From Terriglobia bacterium (GTDB taxonomy: Bacteria; Acidobacteriota; Terriglobia; Bryobacterales; Bryobacteraceae), in NCBI GenBank assembly GCA_020073615.1, contig JAIQEX010000042.1:1-45260 (forward strand): 45,260 bases of DNA, given 5' to 3'. This document shows positions 32,045-40,590 of this stretch, in pieces. Made by a program: the position numbers and the translations under genes. The notes beneath the pieces were generated by a model. It was not told the DNA's origin and did no database searches. It worked only from the letters and a program-made list of their open reading frames with translations. Numbering within the stretch: the first letter of the stretch is position 1; every line of letters starts with the position of its first letter.

Positions 32045-32518
32045 CTACTTCAGCTTGTCCAGTTTCTTGCGGATTTCAGCGGCGTTCCTGGCATCCTTGG
32101 GGTCCGCCTTGGCATCCGCGGCCAAGGCCAGATACCGGGTGTACGCTTCCCTGGCCGCCGGCTTGTCCTTCAATTTCTCCTCCGCGTCGCCCAGCCTGAG
32201 CCAGGCTTCGGCGAATCCCTCGTTCCACCTGGTGGCTTCCCGGAAACGGCCCGCCGCCGAGCGGTATTTCTTCTCCTTGAAATAGAAGTTCCCGACTTCC
32301 ACTTCATGCTGCGCCTGCAAGGGGTTGAAGGAGTACTCCTTGACCGTGAGGGAGGTGTCCTCTTCCGGCGGAACCTCTTCCTTGCTTCCCGCCGGGGGCT
32401 GCGGCCGCTGCTTCTTGAGCTCTTGCGGCTTCTTGTCGGGCGGCGTCTGCGGCTTGCTTTCCTGCGCGGAAAGCGTAACCAGCCCGGCGGCCAGCAGTGC
32501 CAGGACCCAGCGTGTCAT
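32045..32518 (-). CDS. Exported tetratricopeptide-repeat protein
   Basis: 157 residues. Signal peptide MTRWVLALLAAGLVTLSAQ, then a Pro/Lys-rich linker (20-55). The C-terminal half has TPR-like helices (AQHEVEVGNFYFKEKKYRSA, FAEAWLRLGDAEEKLKD, AREAYTRYLALAAD). It resembles BamD-like or other periplasmic TPR scaffolds but is too short to assign. No catalytic residues. Confidence 0.72.
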   Translation of the reverse strand: MTRWVLALLAAGLVTLSAQESKPQTPPDKKPQELKKQRPQPPAGSKEEVPPEEDTSLTVKEYSFNPLQAQHEVEVGNFYFKEKKYRSAAGRFREATRWNEGFAEAWLRLGDAEEKLKDKPAAREAYTRYLALAADAKADPKDARNAAEIRKKLDKLK

Positions 32519-32589
32519 AGCTTGATTTTACCAGCGAAGGCCGGCCGGGGGGCTGGCCGCGGACCAGGGGGTCCGCCCCACGACGAAGT

Positions 32590-32595
32590 TATAAT
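32590..32595 (+). promoter_or_regulatory. -10 box TATAAT upstream of uvrC
   Basis: Perfect TATAAT ending 20 nt before the ATG at 32616, implying a leader of about 14 nt. The sequence before the ATG (CTTCCCTTCC) has no Shine-Dalgarno site. Confidence 0.4.
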
Positions 32596-32615
32596 TAACC
32601 TATAGCTTCCCTTCC

Positions 32616-34412
32616 ATGGAACTCCGGGACAAAGCAGGCCAGCTTCCCCTTGCGCCGGGCGTGTACCTGTACAAGGACGGCGCGGGCCGCGTCATCTACG
32701 TGGGCAAGGCCAATATTCTGCGCCACCGCGTGCGCAGCTATTTCTCCGAGGACAAGCTGGCCGACGTCAAGACCGGCACCCTGATTGCCGAGGCGCGCGA
32801 CATCGACTACATTCTGGTGGATAACCAGAAAGAGGCGCTGGCGCTCGAAAACAACCTCATCAAGCAGTACCAGCCGCGCTTCAACATCCTGCTGCGCGAC
32901 GACAAGACGTACCCCTACGTCAAGCTCACCAGCGAGAAGTATCCGCGCGTCTACGTCACGCGCCGCCTGCGCAAGGACGGCGCCACTTACTTCGGCCCCT
33001 ACTTTCCGGCCAACCTGGCGCACCGCCTGGTGCATTTTATCCACCGCCATTTCCTGGTGCCGTCGTGCAAGGTGGATCTGACGCGGTTCCATCCCAAGCC
33101 GTGCCTGCAATACCACATTCACCGCTGCCTGGGACCGTGCGTCCAGGGTCTCACGACCGAAGAGGCTTATGGCACCGCGGTGCGCAACGTAAAGCAGTTC
33201 CTGGAAGGGCGCCACACCGACCTGGCGCGCGACCTGCGCGGCCGCATGGAGGCCGCCGCCGGCGAGATGCGCTTCGAAGAGGCGGCCTCGCTGCGCGACC
33301 TGCTGGCCACCGTCGAGGAGATCGAAGAGCGGCAGAAGATGGCTGCCGCCAAGGGCGACGACGTCGATATCTTCGCCTGCTATGCGGAGCCGCCGCTGGT
33401 GGCGCTCAATTTGTTCCACCTGCGCAACGGCCAGATCGTGGACCGGCGCGAGTTCTTCTGGGAAGACCAGGCGGAGTTCGAGGAGCCGCACTTCTTCTCC
33501 GCGCTGCTGAAGCAGATCTACCTGGACCAGCAATTCATCCCGGCCGAGATCCACGTGCCCGTGGAGTTCGAGGACCGTGAGGCGCTGGAGGAGTTTCTTT
33601 CCGAGAAGCGCGGCCGGCGGGTAGAGATCCGCACGCCGCAGCGCGGGCAGAAAAAGGCCCTGCTGGCGCTGGTGGAAACCAACGCGAAGCACAGCTTCGA
33701 CGCCCGCTTCCGGGTGCTCAAGCCGTCGTCCAAGGCCATCCAGGAGGCGGTGCAGGACGCCCTGAACCTGGCCGCGGCGCCGGCGCGCATCGAATGCTTC
33801 GACATCTCGCACATACAGGGAACCGACAAGGTGGCCAGCATGGTGGTGTGGGAAGACGGCCGCATGAAGAAATCGGACTATCGCAAATTCATCATCCGGA
33901 CGGTGACAGGCAACGACGATTTCGCGAGCATGCACGAGGTGGTGTCGCGCCGCTACGCGCGGCTTCAGGAGGAGAAGCGGCCCTTTCCCGGGCTGGTGCT
34001 GATCGATGGCGGCCTGGGACAACTGCACGCCGCGGCGGAAGCGCTGGAGGCCCTGGGCGTGAGCGACCAACCGTTGGCCGCCATCGCCAAGCGCGAAGAG
34101 ATCATCTATGTGTACGGGCAGGAGGACGAGCCGGTGGTTCTCGACCGCTTCTCGCCGATCCTGCACCTGGTGCAATCGATCCGCGACGAAGCGCACCGCT
34201 TCGCGGTTACCTTCCACCGCTCGCGCCGCAATGCGCGGCAGCTTACCTCGGAGCTGGACGATATCGCCGGGGTGGGAAAGAAGACCGTGCAAAAACTGCT
34301 GAAGGACTTCGGCAGCTCGGAGCTGGTGCGCGCGGCGACGGAGGACCAGTTGGCGGCGGTGGTGGGGCGGGCGGCGGCGCGGCGGGTGCGGGCGCACTAC
34401 GAGCCAGCCTAA
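32616..34412 (+). CDS. uvrC: Excinuclease ABC subunit C
   Basis: 598 residues. Nucleotide-excision repair nuclease that cuts both sides of a lesion after UvrAB. The GIY-YIG domain is at about 12-92 (GVYLYKDGAGRVIYVGKANI). A cysteine-containing stretch follows (PCLQYHIHRCLGPC), then a UVR motif (about 205-240), the RNase-H-like second nuclease domain (about 365-520; CFDISHIQGTDKVASMVVW, IDGGLGQL, DEAHRFAVTFHRSRR) and a C-terminal helix-hairpin-helix pair (DDIAGVGKKTVQKLLKDFGS). Complete. Its stop overlaps the convergent DUF4139 gene by 4 nt. Confidence 0.96.
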   Translation: MELRDKAGQLPLAPGVYLYKDGAGRVIYVGKANILRHRVRSYFSEDKLADVKTGTLIAEARDIDYILVDNQKEALALENNLIKQYQPRFNILLRDDKTYPYVKLTSEKYPRVYVTRRLRKDGATYFGPYFPANLAHRLVHFIHRHFLVPSCKVDLTRFHPKPCLQYHIHRCLGPCVQGLTTEEAYGTAVRNVKQFLEGRHTDLARDLRGRMEAAAGEMRFEEAASLRDLLATVEEIEERQKMAAAKGDDVDIFACYAEPPLVALNLFHLRNGQIVDRREFFWEDQAEFEEPHFFSALLKQIYLDQQFIPAEIHVPVEFEDREALEEFLSEKRGRRVEIRTPQRGQKKALLALVETNAKHSFDARFRVLKPSSKAIQEAVQDALNLAAAPARIECFDISHIQGTDKVASMVVWEDGRMKKSDYRKFIIRTVTGNDDFASMHEVVSRRYARLQEEKRPFPGLVLIDGGLGQLHAAAEALEALGVSDQPLAAIAKREEIIYVYGQEDEPVVLDRFSPILHLVQSIRDEAHRFAVTFHRSRRNARQLTSELDDIAGVGKKTVQKLLKDFGSSELVRAATEDQLAAVVGRAAARRVRAHYEPA

Positions 34413-36424
34413 AACGCCAGGGCCTCGATCAGCTTGTCCAGCTCCCCTTCGAGAGCCACTTTCTTCTTTTGCAGCTCCGCCTGCTGGTCGCGCAGGCCGG
34501 CCAGTTGCTGCTCGTCGGTGGCCAGTTGCCGCGCGTAGCTCTGCACCTGCTGCTGCTGGCCACTCACGCTGTTGAGGCTCTGGATGTTGCTGCGCACGCG
34601 GCTTTCCTCGCTGGTGAGGTCCTGCACCTGGCGCGCCGCTTCTTTGATGGCGCGATCGTTTTCGGCTACGGCGCGTTTCTGCTCGGCGATGCGCTGGAGC
34701 TGCTTCCGCCCGGCATCGCTCAGTGTGCGGTTGCCCACGTAGCTCAGGATGACGTCCGGCGTCAGGTTCATCACGGCGTACGACTGGTCGAACACGCGCT
34801 CCTCGGAAACGGGAAATTCCTGCGTCGCGCCCGCTGCCAGCGCGATCTCGAAGCGATAGGCGACGGGCGTCTTCTCCGCCGGCTTCTGGTTGAGCAGCTT
34901 GTAATCCTGGCGCAGCGGGTGCTCGATGATCAGCGTCTTGGCTTTCTTGTCCACATTGCGTACGGTGTAGGTGCGGGTCTCTTCCGCGGCCAGCCTGGTG
35001 GTCATCACGCCGCGGCTGGCGTGGATCTCGCGGACCACGGCCTGCTTGCTGCCGAACGCCTCGGTGATGCGCGTGCCCAGGTCCACCGCGTAGCTGATCA
35101 GCCGCTTGTCGCCGGCTTTGACCGTCTCCATCAGCGCTTCTCCGCCATAGGCGCCGCCGTCGTAGACCGTGATGGGGCCGCCATCGAGCGTCTTGCCGCT
35201 GTTGTTGGTCAGCTCCGCGGCGTTGGTGGGATGCTGCGAGCTGTGGTCGGAATAGATCAGCAGCTTGCGCCCTTCGATGGCCTGCTGCAGGAACGGCAGC
35301 ATGGCCGATTCGTTCTTGCGGATGGTCACCGGCTGCGCGATGCGGTATTCGAAGAGCTCGCCCAATTCGCCGGCGGAGGCGGAGGCGACAATCGAGCTGG
35401 GCGCGACCCCGGTCCCCGCCTCCAATTTGCCGAATTGCTCAAGACGATTAACCACCTGCGCCTGCGGCGCCGGCGCCATCTGCTTGGCCATTCTGCCGTT
35501 GACCGCTCCCCCGGCCACGCCGGCCAGGGCGCCGAGGCTGGCATCGAAGCCTCCTTCGTGCACCACCGGCCGCGCGGCGCTGTCGTCGGCCAGCTCCGCC
35601 TCGGGCCGCGCTACATATTTCGGCGCGTAGAGTTGGCTCACAAACGAGATCGGCCTCCCCGACACCAGGGAGAGCTGCACCTTGGTCCAATCCTCGCCCG
35701 TGGTGTTGTCCACGATGGCCCAACCCTCGATCACCGGTTGCCCGGAAGCGCCGAAGATCAGCCGGTAGCTCGATTTCCACACCGGCGAGGGAATGGTGTA
35801 GCTGGCCACCACCTCGCGCTCTTTGGCGTCGGTGGAATCGATGTACACGCTGCGCTTGTCTTTGGAGCGCGCCGCCGCCACCGCCGCCAGGTAGTCCTTG
35901 AACTGCTGTTGCAACTGCGTGTCGGGGAAGCGAATGCCGGTGGCCGCGCTCAGGTCCACGTTGCGCATTTCGCCCGAGTCCAGCAGGAGGGTGAGTTGCT
36001 CGCGCTCGGGGGCCTTATCGCTGCCCGCGATCAGGCGCCCGTTGACGATCACGCCCGTCACCGTCTCATTGCCGAACTTCAATTCCAGCCGCCCGCCCTT
36101 GAGCTGATCCAGCATGGCGCTGAGCGCCTCCGCCTGTCCGATCCGGAAAGGAAACTCGGCCAGCTTATGGCTCAACGGATCCATGGAATCGTAGCGCAGG
36201 CCGGAGATTTTGCCGCCGCCCGGCTCCGCGATGGTCAGCGATTTCAGAACGTCGTTCATCTCCGCGGCATTGAAATCGAGCCGCGCCGATTCGCCCGGGC
36301 CCAGCCGGCCGGACCGCTCGAAGAACCCCACGCCGTGCTTGTACAGCACCACCTGCTTGACGGGCAGATCGGCGGGGTGCGCCAGGGCGGCGCTCAGTAA
36401 CAGAGAAAAGAAAAAGCGTCTCAT
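34409..36424 (-). CDS. Exported DUF4139-domain protein
   Basis: 671 residues. Signal peptide (MRRFFFSLLLSAALAHPA). The N-terminal region begins LPVKQVVLYKHGVGFFERSG, as in this family. The DUF4139 beta-rich domain covers about 205-570 (ASYTIPSPVWKSSYRLIF, EGWAIVDNTTGEDWTKVQL). The C-terminus is a long coiled coil (about 585-671; Gln/Glu/Lys-rich). The family includes MuiA-type mucoidy inhibitors and eukaryotic homologues, with no defined enzyme activity. AGGAG lies 12 nt before the ATG. Confidence 0.82.
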   Translation of the reverse strand: MRRFFFSLLLSAALAHPADLPVKQVVLYKHGVGFFERSGRLGPGESARLDFNAAEMNDVLKSLTIAEPGGGKISGLRYDSMDPLSHKLAEFPFRIGQAEALSAMLDQLKGGRLELKFGNETVTGVIVNGRLIAGSDKAPEREQLTLLLDSGEMRNVDLSAATGIRFPDTQLQQQFKDYLAAVAAARSKDKRSVYIDSTDAKEREVVASYTIPSPVWKSSYRLIFGASGQPVIEGWAIVDNTTGEDWTKVQLSLVSGRPISFVSQLYAPKYVARPEAELADDSAARPVVHEGGFDASLGALAGVAGGAVNGRMAKQMAPAPQAQVVNRLEQFGKLEAGTGVAPSSIVASASAGELGELFEYRIAQPVTIRKNESAMLPFLQQAIEGRKLLIYSDHSSQHPTNAAELTNNSGKTLDGGPITVYDGGAYGGEALMETVKAGDKRLISYAVDLGTRITEAFGSKQAVVREIHASRGVMTTRLAAEETRTYTVRNVDKKAKTLIIEHPLRQDYKLLNQKPAEKTPVAYRFEIALAAGATQEFPVSEERVFDQSYAVMNLTPDVILSYVGNRTLSDAGRKQLQRIAEQKRAVAENDRAIKEAARQVQDLTSEESRVRSNIQSLNSVSGQQQQVQSYARQLATDEQQLAGLRDQQAELQKKKVALEGELDKLIEALAF

Positions 36425-36473
36425 AATTTCGATCCACTCCTGAAATGCCGCTGGTGCCGGTTCCCTTTCACGG

Positions 36474-36887
36474 CTACTCGCCCATCACCTTAATGATGAC
36501 GCGTTTGGCCCTGCGCCCGTCGAATTCCGCATAATAAACCTGCTGCCACGGGCCAAAATCCAGCTTTCCTTTGGTAACCGGCACCAGCACTTCGTGGTGT
36601 ACGAGCAGGCTTTTCAAATGAGAATCGCCGTTGGTTTCCCCGGTCCGGTGGTGGCGGTAATCCTGGCGGAAGGGCGCCAGTTTTTCCAGCCACTCGTCGA
36701 TATCGGCCAGCAGGCCGTCCTCCGCGTCGTTGACCCACACCCCGGCGGTGATGTGCATGGCCGAGACGAGAATCATACCTTCCTGGACGCCGCTTTTCCG
36801 CAGGGCCGCTTCCACCTGCCCGGTAATATTCAAATATTCCCGATGTTTTGCGGTCTTAAATGTGAGATAGTCCGTATAGAATCTCAT
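36474..36887 (-). CDS. YjbQ-family (UPF0047) protein
   Basis: 137 residues from the ATG at 36887. The longer frame to 36920 would run into the divergent response-regulator start, and family members start about here. Conserved family stretches: [50 protein letters not shown]. Members have weak thiamine-phosphate-synthase activity; the true role is unsettled. A TATGAT lies 6 nt before the ATG. Confidence 0.88.
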   Translation of the reverse strand: MRFYTDYLTFKTAKHREYLNITGQVEAALRKSGVQEGMILVSAMHITAGVWVNDAEDGLLADIDEWLEKLAPFRQDYRHHRTGETNGDSHLKSLLVHHEVLVPVTKGKLDFGPWQQVYYAEFDGRRAKRVIIKVMGE

Positions 36888-36893
36888 AGGGAG

Positions 36894-36899
36894 ATCATA
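36894..36899 (-). promoter_or_regulatory. -10-like TATGAT placed for a leaderless YjbQ-family transcript
   Basis: Minus-strand TATGAT, then CTCCCT, then the ATG at 36887. No Shine-Dalgarno site and no clear -35. Confidence 0.4.
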
Positions 36900-36911
36900 C
36901 AACCACCGACC

Positions 36912-37304
36912 ATGAGCCATGCCGCTGGACGCATCCTCATCGTGGACGACGAGCCTTCACTGCTGAAGATGATGAGCGTCTACCTCGCGCGCCTGGGATT
37001 CGCCGTGACCACCTCCGACCGCACCGACGAGGCCTGGAGCGAGGTGGCGGCCGACCCCGCGAGCTTCGCCGTGACGGTTTTGGACGCCACCATGCCCGGA
37101 CTCGGTATGGAAGATCTCGCTTTGCGCATGCTGCACGTCAACCCGAAGCTGTGCGTGCTGGCCACGAGCGGGTATCCTGTGGACATGAGCGCGCTCGCGG
37201 CCATCGCTCCGGGACGGGTCGGCTTTCTGCACAAGCCCTTCACGCCGGAGAGCCTGGCGGCCGGGATTCGGAGGATGCTTGGCCCGCAAGAAGAAAACCT
37301 TTGA
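36912..37304 (+). CDS. Single-domain response regulator
   Basis: 130 residues, receiver domain only. Acidic pocket in ILIVDDEPS, phospho-acceptor Asp in TVLDATMPG, Thr/Ser in LATSGYP, and Lys in FLHKPFT. No output domain, so it probably acts through protein contacts like CheY, or as a receiver for the hybrid kinases further along the window. The ATG at 36912 overlaps the longer frame of the divergent YjbQ-family gene. The tiny basic gene starts inside its 3' end. Confidence 0.88.
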   Translation: MSHAAGRILIVDDEPSLLKMMSVYLARLGFAVTTSDRTDEAWSEVAADPASFAVTVLDATMPGLGMEDLALRMLHVNPKLCVLATSGYPVDMSALAAIAPGRVGFLHKPFTPESLAAGIRRMLGPQEENL

Positions 37305-37434
37305 CCTGGGCAAGGAGGTGAAGGCCATCGCGCGCGAGCGCGTGGGCCGGGTTCCGGCGGCTCGCGCCATCGAACCGAAGGCATCGCGGCGCCGGCCCAA
37401 GCACAAGAAGCCGGTGGGGGAAGATCTCCCGTGA
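37279..37434 (+). CDS. Tiny basic protein coupled to a response regulator
   Basis: 51 residues from a TTG at 37279, with GGAGG just upstream (37270-37274). It overlaps the response regulator by 26 nt and the next gene by 4 nt (GTGA). Composition is strongly basic ([20 protein letters not shown], then SRRRPKHKKP), ending in an acidic EDLP. I do not know the family. The overlaps at both ends favour a real gene. Confidence 0.55.
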   Translation: MARKKKTFDLGKEVKAIARERVGRVPAARAIEPKASRRRPKHKKPVGEDLP

Positions 37435-38168
37435 GACAACCGGCGGCCTGGAATCGGCGCGAGTTTCTGGCCTTTGCGTCTCTGTTCGGCTGGCTGCCAT
37501 TTTTGCGGCCGGGACATGTCAGCCTGGCGGGGGCGCGTTTCCGCATCGTGCGCAACGGACGGTCGAAACGCCGCTACCTGTTGATTCACGGCGACGAAGA
37601 GACGGCGCGCGGACTGCTGTTGCGCCACATGCAGGCCCACGACGGCACCGCCATCCTGATCGAAAGCCATACCCGCAACGTGCCCATCGAGGGCGGGCAG
37701 ATCGATCCCAACCGCATGTTTTCCCGCGCCGGCGCGGAGATCAGCCTCAAGGCCCTGAACCCCGATTGGGGGCCGGAGCGGATCGTGCGGGCGCTCGATC
37801 TGCTGGATCGCGGCCGTCCGCGCCTGCTGGCGGCGCTGTTCCCGCCGGCGGGCGGCCTGCTGGTGGCCCTGCACAATAATACGGACGAGTATTCGGTGGC
37901 CAACGAAGAGCCGCTAAGCGAGGCCGGGTCGCTGCGCGACCGCGAGCACCCGCACGCCTTCTTTCTGTGCACCGATGCCGGCGATTTCAAGATTCTGTCG
38001 GATTCGCCGTATAACGTGGTGCTGCAGCAGCATGTCCAAGAGGACGATGGCTCGCTTTCCCGCCTGGCCGCGGCGCGGGGGGTGCGCTACGTGAACCTGG
38101 AGTCGCGTATGGGAAACCGCGACCGCCAGGAAGACATGCTGGCGTGGCTGGAGTGGCACCTGCCGTAG
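37431..38168 (+). CDS. Tat-exported protein, possible zinc peptidase/desuccinylase-like
   Basis: 245 residues. Twin-arginine signal (NRREFLAFASLFGWLPFL), so probably exported folded. LIHGDEETARGLLLRHM resembles the HGDE-type first metal motif of M14/succinylglutamate-desuccinylase-like zinc hydrolases, and LVALHNNTDEYS could give the third ligand. Between them ILIESHTRNV and GGQIDPNRMFSRAG fit the NPNR-type substrate stretch of that superfamily. This assignment is by motif only. GTG start at 37431, overlapping the tiny basic gene by 4 nt. Confidence 0.6.
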   Translation: MRQPAAWNRREFLAFASLFGWLPFLRPGHVSLAGARFRIVRNGRSKRRYLLIHGDEETARGLLLRHMQAHDGTAILIESHTRNVPIEGGQIDPNRMFSRAGAEISLKALNPDWGPERIVRALDLLDRGRPRLLAALFPPAGGLLVALHNNTDEYSVANEEPLSEAGSLRDREHPHAFFLCTDAGDFKILSDSPYNVVLQQHVQEDDGSLSRLAAARGVRYVNLESRMGNRDRQEDMLAWLEWHLP

Positions 38169-38172
38169 CGAA

Positions 38173-40590
38173 TCACTCCGGGCTTCCTGTGGCCGCGTTG
38201 GCGGCTAACGCCTCGCGGACCTTCTGGCCCAGGCCGGCCGCGGTGAACGGCTTCTGCAGGAAGGGCGTGCCCGGGTGCAGCAGCCAACTGCTGTGGACGC
38301 GGTTGTCGGTATATCCGGACATGTACAACACCTTGATCTGCGGGCGCAGCTCGGCGATGGCCTGGGCCAGGTCGAGGCCGCTGAGCTGCGGCATCACGAC
38401 GTCGGTGAGGAGCAGATGAATGGTCTCGGGGAGCTCGCGGGCAAGCTGTAAGGCGCGTTCCGGCGATTCCGCTTCGATCACCCGGTAACCCTGTTTGACG
38501 AGCATGGCCTCGACCAGCTTGCGAATGCCGGCTTCGTCTTCGCACACCAGAATGGTCTCATTGCCGCGCGCGCCGGCGATGGTGAGGGCGGAGGGCGCTG
38601 GCTCGGCGAAAGCTTCGGCGACGGGCAGATAGATTTTGAAGGTGGTTCCCTGCCCCGGTTCGCTATAGACCATGATTTCGCCGCCGCTCTGCTTGACGAT
38701 GCCGTAGACGATGGCGAGGCCGAGCCCGGTCCCCTTCCCGGCCTCCTTGGTGGTGAAAAACGGCTCGAAGACGCGGCTGCGGATGGCGGCGTCCATGCCC
38801 GCGCCGGTGTCGCTGATGGCCAGCATGGAGTACCGGCCCGGCGCCACGCCGATATGCCGCCCGGCATAGTGCTCGTCGAGCGTGACGGCGGCGGTATCGA
38901 TGGTGAGCTTGCCGCCGCCGCTCATGGCATCGCGCGCATTGACCACCAGGTTCATGATCACCTGGTCGATATGGATGGGATCGGCCTTGACGCTGTCCAG
39001 CTGGGGATCCAGATGGGTGGCGATCTCGACATCTTCGCCGATCACGCGGCGCAGCAGCTTCATGGAATGGGTGACGATCTCATTGAGGTCGAGAACCGCG
39101 GGCTGGCTGATCTGGCGGCGGCTGAAGGCCAGCAGTTGCGCGGTGAGGGAACTGGCGCGGCCGGCGGCGTATTGGATCTCCTGTGCGTACTCGGTGAGGC
39201 GCGGAAGGGCGCGGGATTCGTCGAGGAGCATTTCGACGTAGCCCATGATGACCGTGAGCAGGTTGTTGAAATCGTGCGCGACGCCTCCGGCGAGGCGGCC
39301 CACGGCCTCCAGCTTTTGCGACTGGCGGACCTGTTCTTCCAGGCTTTTGCGCTCGGTCACGTCGCTATCGATGGCAATGGTGCCGGTGATCCGGCCGCGG
39401 GCGTCGCGCAGGGGCGCGGTCCAGATACTGACGTCGATGAGGGCACCGTCCTTTTTCCGCCGTTTCCGGTCCACCGCAACCAAGGCTTCTCCGTTGCGGA
39501 AGCGGGCCAGCCACTGCTGGAACTCGTCCTGCAGTTCGGCGGGAATGACGGGCAGGGGGCGGCCGATGACTTCGCTTTCGCTCCAGCCGAAGATGCGCCC
39601 GGCGGCGGGATTCCAGAAAGTGACGCGGCCCTCGAGGTCCAGCGCCCAAATGGCCACCGGCGTGGAGTTGATGACGGCCTGCCGCACCTCATTGGCTTTG
39701 TGCAGCTCTTCGTTGGCGGCGCTCAACTCGCGGGTACGCTGCGCGACGCGGCTCTCCAACTCGATATGGGAGGCGCGCAGCTCCTCGTTGCTGGCCGCCA
39801 GCAGCTCGGAGGTTTCCTGCAAAGTGCGTTCCAGGCGCGCGATCTCGTCGTGCCCTTTCACCGGCGCGGCGATGGGAAGGCCTTCGGCGACGCGGCGGGC
39901 ATACTCCTCGACGTGGTGCACGCGGCGGGCGATACCGGTGGTGAAGAGCAGCACCGCGGCCAGTCCTCCCAGCAAGCCCACCAGACCGCCGACGAAAATG
40001 GCAAGCTCCAGGCGGCGTTGCGCCCGCTGTTCGGCCCCAGTGCGCACGGCCAGCAGGCCCTGTTCCTCGGCGAGCATGGCGGCGATCTCGCCGCGCAGGA
40101 TATCCACGTCGGCTTTGGCGCTTTGGAGCTCGGCAAGACCGGCGCTGGCGCGATTTTGGACGACGTCGCGGCGCATCGCCTCCATGGATTCGAGCGCGAC
40201 GGCGGTGAGCGCCCGCACCTTGGCCAGCCGGCTGCTCTGCGGGGGACTATCGCCGAGCAGCTTGTCGAGAGAGCCGAGCGGCGCCTCCAGGCTGGTCCGC
40301 GCCTCGCGATATGGTTCGAGAAAAGCGTCCTGGCGAGTGAGCAGATAGCCGCGCGTCGCGGTTTCGGCATTCAACATCAGCATGAGCACATCGCGGATCT
40401 GCGAGCGCACTTCGAAGGTGTGCTCGACCAGCGAGTGGGCGGTGCGCGCCTCCCGCTCGAACTGGTAGAAGACCACCATGGCGGCCAGCAGCGCGCAGAC
40501 CGGAAGGGACATGACGAGCACGCCCTTGGTGGTCAAAGAGAGGCTGCGGAAAGGCCTGGTCAAGCGTTCGGAGCGGATGCCGGACATCAC
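38173..40590 (-). CDS. Hybrid sensor histidine kinase (CHASE3-HAMP-PAS-HisKA-HATPase-receiver)
   Basis: 805 residues. Two membrane helices (about 24-42 and 196-218) bound an extracytoplasmic CHASE3-type helical domain (NAETATRGYLLTRQDAFLEPY). A HAMP-like region (219-270), coiled coil and PAS domain (302-412; FWNPAAGRIFGWSESEVIG) follow, then HisKA with His439 (GVAHDFNN), HATPase (NARDAM, DTGAGMD, GKGTGLGLAIV) and a C-terminal receiver with Asp730 (LLLTDVVMP). Signal unknown. The start overlaps the mtaB-like stop by 4 nt, an odd pairing with a tRNA-modification gene. Confidence 0.93.
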   Translation of the reverse strand: MMSGIRSERLTRPFRSLSLTTKGVLVMSLPVCALLAAMVVFYQFEREARTAHSLVEHTFEVRSQIRDVLMLMLNAETATRGYLLTRQDAFLEPYREARTSLEAPLGSLDKLLGDSPPQSSRLAKVRALTAVALESMEAMRRDVVQNRASAGLAELQSAKADVDILRGEIAAMLAEEQGLLAVRTGAEQRAQRRLELAIFVGGLVGLLGGLAAVLLFTTGIARRVHHVEEYARRVAEGLPIAAPVKGHDEIARLERTLQETSELLAASNEELRASHIELESRVAQRTRELSAANEELHKANEVRQAVINSTPVAIWALDLEGRVTFWNPAAGRIFGWSESEVIGRPLPVIPAELQDEFQQWLARFRNGEALVAVDRKRRKKDGALIDVSIWTAPLRDARGRITGTIAIDSDVTERKSLEEQVRQSQKLEAVGRLAGGVAHDFNNLLTVIMGYVEMLLDESRALPRLTEYAQEIQYAAGRASSLTAQLLAFSRRQISQPAVLDLNEIVTHSMKLLRRVIGEDVEIATHLDPQLDSVKADPIHIDQVIMNLVVNARDAMSGGGKLTIDTAAVTLDEHYAGRHIGVAPGRYSMLAISDTGAGMDAAIRSRVFEPFFTTKEAGKGTGLGLAIVYGIVKQSGGEIMVYSEPGQGTTFKIYLPVAEAFAEPAPSALTIAGARGNETILVCEDEAGIRKLVEAMLVKQGYRVIEAESPERALQLARELPETIHLLLTDVVMPQLSGLDLAQAIAELRPQIKVLYMSGYTDNRVHSSWLLHPGTPFLQKPFTAAGLGQKVREALAANAATGSPE

